A stretch of DNA of 5,497 nucleotides from Acidobacteriota bacterium (GCA_021782675.1 JAJXUS010000175.1:1-5497), one strand, 5' to 3'; positions 1-5,497 are shown, counted from the first letter of the stretch. Program-made: numbers and translations. Notes: generated by a model not told the origin, from the letters alone.

Positions 1-403
1 CTACTGGCAGGCGCGACACCCGGATCACGCCACCTGCGGAACGCTGGGCTACGACGCGTGCTTCCTTTCAGGATTACGAAAGGTAGATACCGGAAACGAG
101 CCGCACCGGCCGTTCAAGATTGTGTATGCGAGCCTGTACGCGGATGTGCGGCCAACCTTTGTTGTGGACATTACGCCGTTCATCGAACAGCGCTACCAGT
201 CGCTGATGGCTTACAGGTCGCAATATGCCAACCAGGCGGCGGGGGGCGGGCTGTTTGTTCCCGAGGAGGAGATTCGGGAGCGCACCTTCGCGGAGGCCAG
301 GCATTACGGACTACTGGCCGGGGTTCGATATGGCGAGCCCTTCGTGCAAAAGGAGGTCGGGCTGGTGGACGACCTGACGCTTCTGCCCGTGCAGTCGATC
401 TGA
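1..403 (+). CDS. bshB1: Bacillithiol biosynthesis deacetylase BshB1-like (PIG-L/LmbE family), 3' part only
   Basis: The frame is open from base 2 to the TGA at 401-403 and gives 133 residues. The gene begins left of the window; family members are about 230-240 residues, so roughly 100 N-terminal residues, including the first zinc-binding AHPDD-type motif, are missing. Visible at residues 6-9 is HPDH, the second metal-site motif of the PIG-L/LmbE deacetylases. It is followed by a stretch typical of BshB1: GYDACFLSGL, then PHRPFKIVYAS, RPTFVVDIT and the AYRSQY segment near residue 73. By family knowledge the enzyme removes the acetyl group from N-acetyl-glucosaminyl-malate in the cytoplasm, the second step of bacillithiol synthesis before cysteine addition by BshC. 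The GTG at 122 is internal and is not the true start. Other LmbE-type deacetylases are possible, but the C-terminal half matches BshB1 better than MshB or mycothiol amidases. The methyltransferase gene follows after 30 bp. Confidence 0.87.
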   Translation, partial: YWQARHPDHATCGTLGYDACFLSGLRKVDTGNEPHRPFKIVYASLYADVRPTFVVDITPFIEQRYQSLMAYRSQYANQAAGGGLFVPEEEIRERTFAEARHYGLLAGVRYGEPFVQKEVGLVDDLTLLPVQSI

Positions 404-423
404 CGGTACGGCAACCAAACAAA

Positions 424-429
424 GAGGAG
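424..429 (+). promoter_or_regulatory. Ribosome binding site of the methyltransferase gene
   Basis: GAGGAG lies four bases before the ATG at 434, in a purine-rich stretch. It is the clearest Shine-Dalgarno sequence in the window and fixes this start. With only 30 bp after the bshB1 stop there is little room for a separate promoter and terminator, so co-transcription is likely. Confidence 0.75.
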
Positions 430-433
430 AGCG

Positions 434-1186
434 ATGGCAAATCAACCCTGGGATCCCGCCGCGTATGCGCAGCACGGCTCGTTTGTGCACGGCCTGGCCG
501 GTGGCGTGCTGGAGTGGCTCGACCCGCAGCCGGATGAGCGCATTCTGGACCTGGGATGCGGCGACGGACAGTTGACACTTCGCCTGGCTGCAACGGGAGC
601 GCGGGTGACCGGCGTGGATGCCTCTCAGGAGATGGTGACGGCTGCACGCGGCCGCGGTGTACCGGCCGATCATGCCTCGGCAGAGCAGCTTCCTTACCCG
701 GATCACAGCTTTGACGCCATCTTTTCAAATGCCGCGCTGCACTGGGTGCGCAATCACGATGCCATGCTTACAGAGGCGCACCGGGTTTTGCGTTCCGGCG
801 GTCGCTTTGTGGCCGAGTTTGGCGGGCTCGGCAACATTGCCGCTATCCAAGTGGCGCTGACGACGACGCTGGAACGCCATGGGTTTGCCGGGCGCGACCG
901 GGAGGTGAATTACTATCCGGCGCCGGAGGTCTACAAACGCCGGCTTGAGCAGCACGGATTCACCGTGGAGCGCATTGCGCTGATTCCCCGCCCTACCCCG
1001 CTGGGACCGGGCGGCATGCGGGAGTGGCTGCGGACGTTCCGCCGCGGCGTGCTGCAGGAGCTGCCTGCCGCTGCGCAGGAGACGGTGCTGGACGAGACAG
1101 TGGAGCTGCTGGCCACCGTACTGCGCGACGAGGACGGAAACTGGACGGCAGATTACATGCGGCTAAGGTTTAACGCCCGGGCATAG
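434..1186 (+). CDS. Class I SAM-dependent methyltransferase (trans-aconitate methyltransferase/UbiE-like)
   Basis: This is a complete 250-residue protein with a strong ribosome binding site. The Rossmann methyltransferase core is plain. Motif I, ILDLGCGDG, sits at residues 37-45. The acidic residue ending strand 2 is D62 in VTGVDAS. A putative post-II segment, AEQLPYPDHSFDAIFSNAAL, covers about residues 83-102, and HRVLRSGGRFVAEFG at about 116-130 is the usual motif III region. The N-terminal WDPAAYAQHGSFVHGLA and the ALHWV at 101-105 resemble Tam (trans-aconitate 2-methyltransferase) and related small-molecule enzymes. The C-terminal 100 residues, which normally shape the acceptor pocket, match no specific enzyme that I recognise. 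There is no signal peptide or membrane segment, so it should be cytosolic. The substrate is unknown. Its position directly after bshB1 suggests, but does not show, a thiol-pathway acceptor. The fold assignment is firm; the Tam-like label is not. Confidence 0.9.
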   Translation: MANQPWDPAAYAQHGSFVHGLAGGVLEWLDPQPDERILDLGCGDGQLTLRLAATGARVTGVDASQEMVTAARGRGVPADHASAEQLPYPDHSFDAIFSNAALHWVRNHDAMLTEAHRVLRSGGRFVAEFGGLGNIAAIQVALTTTLERHGFAGRDREVNYYPAPEVYKRRLEQHGFTVERIALIPRPTPLGPGGMREWLRTFRRGVLQELPAAAQETVLDETVELLATVLRDEDGNWTADYMRLRFNARA

Positions 1187-1212
1187 AGAACTTCCGGGCG
1201 AGCCGGCCCGGA
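1174..1212 (+). terminator. Overlapping GC-rich hairpins after the methyltransferase gene, possible weak terminator
   Basis: CGCCCGG at 1174-1180 can pair with CCGGGCG at 1194-1200 (7 bp, 13-nt loop containing the stop codon). Alternatively TCCGGGC at 1193-1199 can pair with GCCCGGA at 1206-1212 (7 bp, 6-nt loop). The two stems share bases and exclude each other. The downstream sequence is TAAAAATT rather than a T-tract, so this is not a standard intrinsic terminator. It may assist factor-dependent termination or protect the 3' end of the transcript. Confidence 0.3.
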
Positions 1213-1384
1213 TAAAAATTCTGCTGCAGTTGTGCATCTTCGCGCGTCCTTTGCACGTCTAGAAGCTACCGGAAAATTCACACACCGGGTTGCCGTTTCC
1301 CCTACTCCTTGTCAGGTGTTCCCGTGCAAACCGGGCAGGGAGGGGCGCGTCTAAGCAGGTAGCGCCGCGAAGGCACCCCGGCGG
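1187..1384 (+). promoter_or_regulatory. 198-bp non-coding region, presumed promoter and leader of opgC
   Basis: No gene is supported here. The opgC promoter must lie in this stretch unless there is read-through, but no convincing -35/-10 pair is visible: TTGCAC at 1251-1256 has only a poor -10 partner near 1273-1278. Potential RNA structure includes an 8-bp perfect inverted repeat, TTTGCACG at 1250-1257 and CGTGCAAA at 1323-1330. GGCGC at 1344-1348 can pair with GCGCC at 1362-1366, and CGCCG at 1363-1367 can pair with CGGCG at 1379-1383. The last stem would bury the GGCGG next to the opgC start. In GC-rich DNA, short stems like these often arise by chance. Confidence 0.35.
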
Positions 1385-2683
1385 ATGATTATGCAGCTTC
1401 CCCGCCTTGAACGCCGACCGGAACTCGACGCGCTGCGTGGGCTCTTCCTTGTCTGGATGACGCTCACACACCTGCCTACGCGCTTCAGCGACTTCGTGAA
1501 TTCGCCCATCGGATTTGTGTCTTCAGCGGAGGGCTTCGTCTTTATCTCCGCATTTCTGGTGGGGCGCCTGTACATCCGCGAGCAGATGGAAGACGGCGGG
1601 CGGGTGCGGATGAAGCTGTGGAAGCGCTCGCTGAAGGTGTACGGCTATCACCTGGCGATGCTGGCGCTGGCCTTTACGCTGGCTGGAGCATATGCGCTGC
1701 ACACGCATAAAGCCGCCATCTACAACCTGCTCGACTACTATCTTGCGCACCCGTTTGTGGCGATAATCGGCTCGGCGCTGCTGCTGTATTGCCCGCCGCT
1801 GCTGGATATTCTGCCGATGTACGTGATCTTTCTCTTCCTGACTCCGCTGCTGCTTTCGGCGGCGGTACGCTTCCGCTGGAAGCGGGTGCTGATGGGGAGC
1901 GGTCTGGTATGGCTGCTGGCGCAGTTCGGACTGCGCGACGTGGTGCACAACTGGATTGTGTCCGTGACGCACCTGAAGATTCCACTACAGGAGACGGGAG
2001 CATTCAACCTCTTCGCGTGGCAACTGGTGTGGGTGGCGGGCCTGTGGCTGGGGGCGCGTACAGCGACGCACGAGCCCACGCTGCGCAGAGTGCCGGGATG
2101 GGTGGCGGCGCTCTCGCTTGCCGCCTGCCTGTTCTTCATCGGCGTGCGCTGGGGCTGGCTGGGGCCGCACCTGACCCAGGAGGCGCTCGACATTCAACTG
2201 GACAAGTGGAAGATCGGGCCGCTGCGCGTGATCAACCTGGTGACGTTCTCAATTGTCGGCTACTGGATGCGCAAGTACCTGGTCCGATGGCTGTCGATTG
2301 AACCCCTTCCGACGCTGGGGAAGGCTTCGCTGCGTGTGTTCTGCGCGCATGTGGTCTTCGTCTTCGTCGGGCTTTCGCTCCTGGTGCGAGATGTGAACCA
2401 GGATGTGGGCGCGCCTCCGGAACAACTGCACGGGGTCTCAGCCGCAGTGCTTTTGATCGCCACGTTTGCCGGGCTGATCCTGGTAGCTTCGCACGAGGTG
2501 CGCAAACGGCAGGAAGAGCGCGCGAGGCGGGCGCCGGCACAGCAGGAAACCGTGCTGCCCGGGCGCGGCACCGGCCCGCAGGTGTTTGCGGAGAACATTC
2601 AGGCCAGGTTCGCATCGGATTCCGAGCATGAGGGCGAAGCCCGGGATCTGGTGTCTCCGGTACTGGCCAAAGCGGCGCGGTAG
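1385..2683 (+). CDS. opgC: OpgC-family multi-pass membrane protein (glucan succinyltransferase-like acyltransferase)
   Basis: This is a complete 432-residue integral membrane protein. The N-terminus RRPELDALRGLFLVWMTLTHLP (residues 10-31) and the GFVSSAEGFVFISAFLVGRLY stretch (43-63) are hallmarks of the OpgC family, as is LLDILPMYVIFLFLTPLLL at 139-157. About ten to eleven hydrophobic helices can be seen, roughly at 15-30, 43-60, 87-107, 122-137, 143-161, 167-182, 207-224, 237-255, 282-297, 315-333 and 352-369. By family knowledge OpgC, related to the acyltransferase-3 superfamily, adds succinyl groups to osmoregulated periplasmic glucans at the inner membrane. No opgG or opgH is present here, so the acceptor glycan is open. 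The last 60 residues (about 371-432) form a charged tail lacking membrane segments. The ATG at 1385 has only GGCGG abutting it. The ATG at 1391 (Met3) lies 6 nt after that GGCGG and may be the real start. A stop at 1352 rules out an upstream start. Confidence 0.85.
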   Translation: MIMQLPRLERRPELDALRGLFLVWMTLTHLPTRFSDFVNSPIGFVSSAEGFVFISAFLVGRLYIREQMEDGGRVRMKLWKRSLKVYGYHLAMLALAFTLAGAYALHTHKAAIYNLLDYYLAHPFVAIIGSALLLYCPPLLDILPMYVIFLFLTPLLLSAAVRFRWKRVLMGSGLVWLLAQFGLRDVVHNWIVSVTHLKIPLQETGAFNLFAWQLVWVAGLWLGARTATHEPTLRRVPGWVAALSLAACLFFIGVRWGWLGPHLTQEALDIQLDKWKIGPLRVINLVTFSIVGYWMRKYLVRWLSIEPLPTLGKASLRVFCAHVVFVFVGLSLLVRDVNQDVGAPPEQLHGVSAAVLLIATFAGLILVASHEVRKRQEERARRAPAQQETVLPGRGTGPQVFAENIQARFASDSEHEGEARDLVSPVLAKAAR

Positions 2684-2799
2684 CCTCTCAACGACTTAAA
2701 TTCACCGTACGTTTGCAATTCTTTTGCCCGGCTGAAGTACTCTGTTGATGATCCGAGCGGTCCTCTGCAGCCAACGCCACAGCGGCCGCCGGGCGAGGG
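2684..2799 (+). promoter_or_regulatory. Promoter/leader region of phoB-phoR
   Basis: This 116-bp gap separates opgC from phoB. The part at about 2695-2750 is markedly more AT-rich than its surroundings, as expected for a promoter. A loose -35-like TTGCAA at 2713-2718 is followed by TACTCT at 2738-2743, but the 19-bp spacing and poor -10 make this only a guess. The part from 2751 to 2799 is GC-rich leader, including a GCGGCCGC palindrome at 2782-2789. No terminator hairpin for opgC is evident. Confidence 0.45.
2711..2728 (+). promoter_or_regulatory. Candidate PhoB-type operator (11-bp-period direct repeat)
   Basis: GTTTGCA (2711-2717), a 4-bp AT-rich spacer ATTC (2718-2721) and TTTTGCC (2722-2728) place two TTTGC cores exactly 11 bp apart. 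PhoB/OmpR-family proteins bind as head-to-tail dimers to 7-bp half-sites with 4-bp AT-rich spacers, so the geometry fits. The half-site sequence does not match the proteobacterial CTGTCAT consensus. Its position before phoB would suit autoregulation. This is an inference from spacing alone. Confidence 0.3.
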
Positions 2800-3507
2800 T
2801 TGAAACGCTTGAGCCAATCCATTTTCGTTTTGGAAGACGAAACCGACATTGCGCGCCTGGTACAACACCATCTTGAAGCGGCAGGATTCGAGGCGCGGCT
2901 CTACCACACCCCCACCAATGTGTTGGCCGACGCGGAGCGCAAGCCACCGGCGCTGTTTCTTCTCGACATCATGGTTCCGGGGGGCGACGGGCTGGATGTT
3001 TGCCGCAGGCTGCGCGCGCATGCAGGACTTTCCACGATTCCGATTATTTTTTTGACCGCGCGGGCGGGCGAGAACGACCGCGTAATGGGCCTGGAAGTGG
3101 GGGCGGACGATTACATTACCAAGCCGTTTTCGACGCGTGAGTTGATCGCGCGCGTGAAGGCGGTTTTGCGGCGTTTCGAACGGCCGTCAACCCCGTCCAT
3201 CCTCAGCTTTGAGGAAATCGTGATCGACGCCGGAGCCATGCAGCTTAAGGTGCGCGGCGAGTTGACGACCACGACGGCCACCGAGTTCCGCCTGCTGGAT
3301 TACCTGGCGCGGCACCCGGGCCGGGTCTTCAGCCGCGACCATCTGCTGGATGCGGTTTGGGGCGATGCGCGCTTTGTGACGCCGCGCTCGGTGGACGTCT
3401 ATGTGCGCCGCATCCGTGAGAAAATCGAGCTTGATCCGGAAGATCCGCGTTATCTGAAGACCGTTCGCGGCGCGGGCTACCGCTTCGAGTTGCCCAAGAG
3501 CGAGTAA
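2800..3507 (+). CDS. phoB: PhoB-like response regulator (OmpR/PhoB family, receiver plus winged helix)
   Basis: This 235-residue protein has the full length of a PhoB-type regulator. The receiver domain (about 8-125) shows the acidic pair E12-D13, phospho-acceptor D56 in LLDIMVPGGDG, T86 in FLTAR, Y105 and K108 in DDYITKPF. The winged-helix DNA-binding domain (about 133-232) shows TATEFRLLDYL near 159-169, the recognition helix RSVDVYVRRIREKIE at 196-210 and the wing VRGAGYRFE at 222-230. It is cytoplasmic and should be phosphorylated by the kinase encoded 42 bp downstream. No ATG or GTG is available at the front. TTG at 2800 abuts the purine-rich GAGGG (2795-2799), while TTG at 2809 (residue 4) sits 9 nt after it and may be the real start. 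An in-frame TGA at 2749 rules out a longer protein. The PhoB label rests on family resemblance and the PAS-containing partner; no pst or phoU gene is in view, so another OmpR-family role is possible. Confidence 0.9.
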   Translation: MKRLSQSIFVLEDETDIARLVQHHLEAAGFEARLYHTPTNVLADAERKPPALFLLDIMVPGGDGLDVCRRLRAHAGLSTIPIIFLTARAGENDRVMGLEVGADDYITKPFSTRELIARVKAVLRRFERPSTPSILSFEEIVIDAGAMQLKVRGELTTTTATEFRLLDYLARHPGRVFSRDHLLDAVWGDARFVTPRSVDVYVRRIREKIELDPEDPRYLKTVRGAGYRFELPKSE

Positions 3508-3549
3508 TCGCGATTCGTCAATTTCAACTCGCTTCCGGGCCCGAACCCA

Positions 3550-4995
3550 ATGGATGCAGAGCGCGCCACAATCTCGTGGCTGCATCCCGAGCCTTCGATG
3601 ACTTCGAAATTTTCCTTTAGAATTCTCGGCGCTTTTCTGCTTCTTGTGGTCGTGCAGACGCTAGTGATGGCGGTGCTCTTCCATCATTTTGCGCAGAGCG
3701 CAGGCACCGGGACGCCGCATGCCGCGGTGCGGGGCGCGCTGTGGTCGGGGCTGATTGCGCTGTTGACGGCGCTGGCCCTGGCGGCGCTGATGAGCGGATG
3801 GGTTTCAGCGCGCGCGGGGAAGATTGCCACGTTTGCGCGCCGTGTTGCCGCAGGCGAGTTGAGCGCGAGACTCCCCATTGAGGCCGGCGACGAAGACGAG
3901 TTCAGCGCGATGGAGAGCGCGTTGAACCGCGCTGCCGAGCGATTGGACAGTGACGTTGCCGAACTGGAGAGCGGGCGCCAGGAGCTGGCCACGATGCTGG
4001 ACTCCATGCAGGAAGGCGTGGTGACGGTGACGCGGGACGGGCTGGTGCGCTGGTCAAACGCCGTGATGCAGAGGCTGGCCGGAGCGCAGATTCATCGCGG
4101 CCGGCCGCTGGTGCACTCGCTGCGCGACCCGGAGTTTCTGGCCTGCGTGCGCGGGGCGCTGGAGCGGCGCGAGCTGTGCAGCGGACGCGCCACTTCCCTG
4201 TCGCCGGGACGAGTCTTCGAGGTGAACGCCGCTCCGCTACCCTCGGGCGGCGCCCTGGCGGTTTTGCACGATGTGACGGGGATCGAGATTGCGCAGAAGT
4301 CGCGGCGCGAGTTTGTGGCCAACGTGAGCCACGAACTGCGTACTCCGCTGACGTCGATCCAGGGCTATGTGGAGACGCTGATCGAAGATCCGGAGGCAAG
4401 CCCGGAGACCTCGCGGGAGTTTCTGGAGATCATCCTGAAGAACGCGCGGCGCATGAACCGCCTGACGGAAGACCTGCTGGCGCTGGCGAGCGTGGAGAGC
4501 CCGGACTATGTGCTTGCGCTGCGGCCGCTGCGGGCCAGCGTGCTGGTGAGCGATGCGATTCAGTCGCTGGGGGGCATTGTGGTGGACTCCGGGGTGGGGC
4601 TGGAATCGGCCGGTGCCCCCGAGGACCTGGTGATGGCAGATTCCGATGCCATCAACCAGGTATTCGGGAACCTGATTGAGAACTCGCTGAAGTACGCCAA
4701 GAGCGGCAAGCGCATTCGGGTGGGCGCACGCGCGTTGAACTCCGAGGTGCAGTTCACGATTCAGGATTTTGGTCCCGGCATCGCCTCAGAGCACCTGGAG
4801 CGAATCTTCGAGCGCTTTTATCGGGTTGATAAGGCGCGGTCGCGGGAATCCGGGGGCACCGGGCTGGGGCTGGCTATCGTGAAGCACATTGTGCAGGCGC
4901 ATGGGGGCCGGGTGTGGGTGGAGAGCGAGCTCGGTGCGGGAGCGTCGTTCCATTTCACGCTGCCCACCGCGCAGACTTCGCCTCCGGCTGCATAG
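3550..4995 (+). CDS. phoR: PhoR-like sensor histidine kinase (TM-TM-HAMP-PAS-HisKA-HATPase)
   Basis: This complete 481-residue inner-membrane kinase is the likely partner of the preceding regulator. Two membrane helices (about 25-46 and 66-86) flank a periplasmic loop of only about 20 residues. A HAMP linker (about 87-140) and a PAS-like domain (about 145-245) follow. The H-box FVANVSHELRTPLTSIQGY carries the phosphorylated His261. The ATPase domain has all its boxes: N-box with N374 and N378 in GNLIENSLKYA, G1 DFGPG at 406-410, F-box IFERFYR near 419-425 and G2 GGTGLGLAIV at 435-444. The enzyme should therefore be active in autophosphorylation. The small external loop argues against direct ligand binding outside; in PhoR, signalling comes through membrane partners and the PAS region. 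The start is uncertain: ATG 3550 has no visible ribosome binding site. ATG 3598 (Met17, MTSKFSFRILGAFLLL) gives the more usual N-terminus, just before the first helix, with a weak CCGAG 6 nt upstream. Confidence 0.9.
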   Translation: MDAERATISWLHPEPSMTSKFSFRILGAFLLLVVVQTLVMAVLFHHFAQSAGTGTPHAAVRGALWSGLIALLTALALAALMSGWVSARAGKIATFARRVAAGELSARLPIEAGDEDEFSAMESALNRAAERLDSDVAELESGRQELATMLDSMQEGVVTVTRDGLVRWSNAVMQRLAGAQIHRGRPLVHSLRDPEFLACVRGALERRELCSGRATSLSPGRVFEVNAAPLPSGGALAVLHDVTGIEIAQKSRREFVANVSHELRTPLTSIQGYVETLIEDPEASPETSREFLEIILKNARRMNRLTEDLLALASVESPDYVLALRPLRASVLVSDAIQSLGGIVVDSGVGLESAGAPEDLVMADSDAINQVFGNLIENSLKYAKSGKRIRVGARALNSEVQFTIQDFGPGIASEHLERIFERFYRVDKARSRESGGTGLGLAIVKHIVQAHGGRVWVESELGAGASFHFTLPTAQTSPPAA

Positions 4996-5105
4996 ACCCG
5001 GTCCGGCAGGCTCAAACGCATCACAACCAACTTCGAAGCGGGCTTGAATTTCTGTCTGCGGGGAGTCGCAATGTATGGTTGGATGCAGTCGAGGAAATCG
5101 AGAGC
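4996..5105 (+). promoter_or_regulatory. Gap after phoR: weak hairpin and presumed promoter of the secreted protein gene
   Basis: A small imperfect hairpin can form at 5032-5048 (TTC-AAG against CTT-GAA, with one bulged G and a CGGG loop) and is followed by TTTCTGTCT. This is at best a weak terminator. A TATGGT at 5074-5079 matches four of six -10 bases but has no good -35 partner. GAGGA at 5091-5095 lies 10 nt before the ATG at 5106, and GAGAG at 5100-5104 lies 7 nt before the ATG at 5112. Either can serve as the ribosome binding site. Confidence 0.3.
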
Positions 5106-5497
5106 ATGCGTATGGAAACGATTACACGAAGGCTGTTTGCTCTTTCATTCTTTCTTCTTTCCGCCTGGGTAGCGGCCCAGCCGGCGGTGCCGGCAGGGAG
5201 ACTGCGTCCGCCGGCAGTTCCGCTGATTGCGCACGATCCCTACTTCAGCGTCTGGTCGATGGCGGACCGGCTCACCGATGAGGACACCCGGCACTGGACG
5301 GGCACTGCGCAGCCGATGGTGGGGCTGGCACGCATTGACGGCAAAACCTACCGCTTCATGGGCGCGAAGCCACGCGCGCTTCGGGCACTGGATCTGCCGG
5401 CGATGGAGCAGCGCTCGCTGGAAGTGACGGCCACGCACACGATCTATACCTTCCAGGCCGATGACGTGACGCTGACGGTCACGTTCTTCTCTCCGCT
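5106..5497 (+). CDS. Secreted glutaminase A-like protein (DUF4964/DUF4965/DUF5127 type), 5' part only
   Basis: An open frame from ATG 5106 runs off the right edge after 130 codons, so only the N-terminal part is seen; family members are around 650-850 residues. Residues 1-24 are a signal peptide: basic RR at 8-9, a hydrophobic core LFALSFFLLSAWV, and a likely signal peptidase I cut after VAA (24/25), before QPAVPAG. There is no lipobox cysteine, so it should be released or periplasmic rather than lipid-anchored. The mature start carries the family signature: PLIAHDPYFSVWSMADRLTD at about 39-58, RHWTGTAQ at about 62-69, and ARIDGKTYRFMG near 75-86. By family knowledge these proteins resemble fungal glutaminase A, which hydrolyses glutamine to glutamate. 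Many bacterial members are uncharacterised and may act on glycans or other substrates. ATG 5112 (Met3) is an alternative start. The catalytic region is outside the window. Confidence 0.82.
   Translation, partial: MRMETITRRLFALSFFLLSAWVAAQPAVPAGRLRPPAVPLIAHDPYFSVWSMADRLTDEDTRHWTGTAQPMVGLARIDGKTYRFMGAKPRALRALDLPAMEQRSLEVTATHTIYTFQADDVTLTVTFFSP

Noticed and set aside
58..537. A 159-codon open frame on the + strand
   Set aside because: It overlaps the bshB1 end and the methyltransferase start in another frame; its Arg/Gly/Cys-rich translation has no domain character, while both overlapped genes are clearly recognisable.
1251..1278. TTGCAC plus AAAATT as a sigma-70 promoter for opgC
   Set aside because: The -10 element matches only three of six consensus bases, so it is not called as a promoter.
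1523..2193. Long antisense open frames opposite opgC
   Set aside because: They are shadows of a GC-rich coding strand, giving low-complexity Arg/Ser/Pro/Gln-rich translations without motifs or ribosome binding sites.
2782..2789. GCGGCCGC palindrome in the phoB leader
   Set aside because: It is an 8-bp self-complementary sequence expected in GC-rich DNA; no associated repeat or regulator site is seen.
3506..3515. 10-bp palindrome AATCGCGATT at the phoB stop codon
   Set aside because: It has no loop and no T-tract, and is short enough to occur by chance; no terminator or operator role can be supported.
3902..4399. A 165-codon antisense frame opposite phoR
   Set aside because: The translation is Pro/Arg/Ser-rich with no recognisable domain and lies entirely within the well-supported kinase gene.
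4176..4679. A 167-codon + frame inside phoR
   Set aside because: It is an out-of-frame shadow; the kinase H- and N-boxes are encoded across the same bases in the real frame.
1..5497. CRISPR arrays, insertion sequences, tRNA or rRNA genes, phage or defence systems
   Set aside because: No spaced repeats, transposase-like protein, terminal inverted repeats or RNA gene signatures were found on either strand by reading.

Overview
The window comes from a GC-rich bacterial chromosome, and every gene I can support lies on the + strand. The combination of a bacillithiol-type deacetylase (BshB1), an OpgC-family membrane protein, a PhoB/PhoR pair and a large secreted glutaminase A-like (DUF4965/DUF5127) protein points to Acidobacteriota, probably a soil Terriglobia/Granulicella-like organism. 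That placement is inferred from gene content and protein style; no marker gene is present to confirm it.

Layout. Positions 1-403 hold the 3' end of a bshB1-like N-acetylglucosaminyl-malate deacetylase gene. After 30 bp with a good ribosome binding site comes a complete class I SAM-dependent methyltransferase gene (434-1186), probably in the same operon. A 198-bp non-coding stretch (1187-1384) follows. It has overlapping GC-rich hairpins just after the methyltransferase and more potential structure ahead of the next gene. A complete opgC-like multi-pass membrane acyltransferase gene covers 1385-2683. A 116-bp gap (2684-2799) contains an 11-bp-period TTTGC direct repeat resembling a PhoB-type operator. 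The two-component pair follows: a PhoB-like response regulator with a TTG start (2800-3507) and a PhoR-like sensor kinase with TM-TM-HAMP-PAS-HisKA-HATPase layout (3550-4995). After another 110-bp gap, the first 130 codons of a secreted glutaminase A-like protein begin at 5106 and run off the right edge.

How the genes may work together. bshB1 belongs to low-molecular-weight thiol biosynthesis, and the adjoining methyltransferase may act on a small molecule in the same pathway, although this is unproven. OpgC modifies periplasmic or surface glucans. PhoB/PhoR would sense phosphate or envelope state and control transcription, possibly including their own. The last gene is an exported enzyme of uncertain substrate. 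Apart from the two likely operons (bshB1-methyltransferase and phoB-phoR), neighbouring genes have no obvious pathway link. I see no mobile element, CRISPR array, tRNA, rRNA or clear new defence-type system. The observations most worth checking are the bshB1-methyltransferase pairing, the mutually exclusive hairpins before opgC, and the operator-like repeat before phoB.
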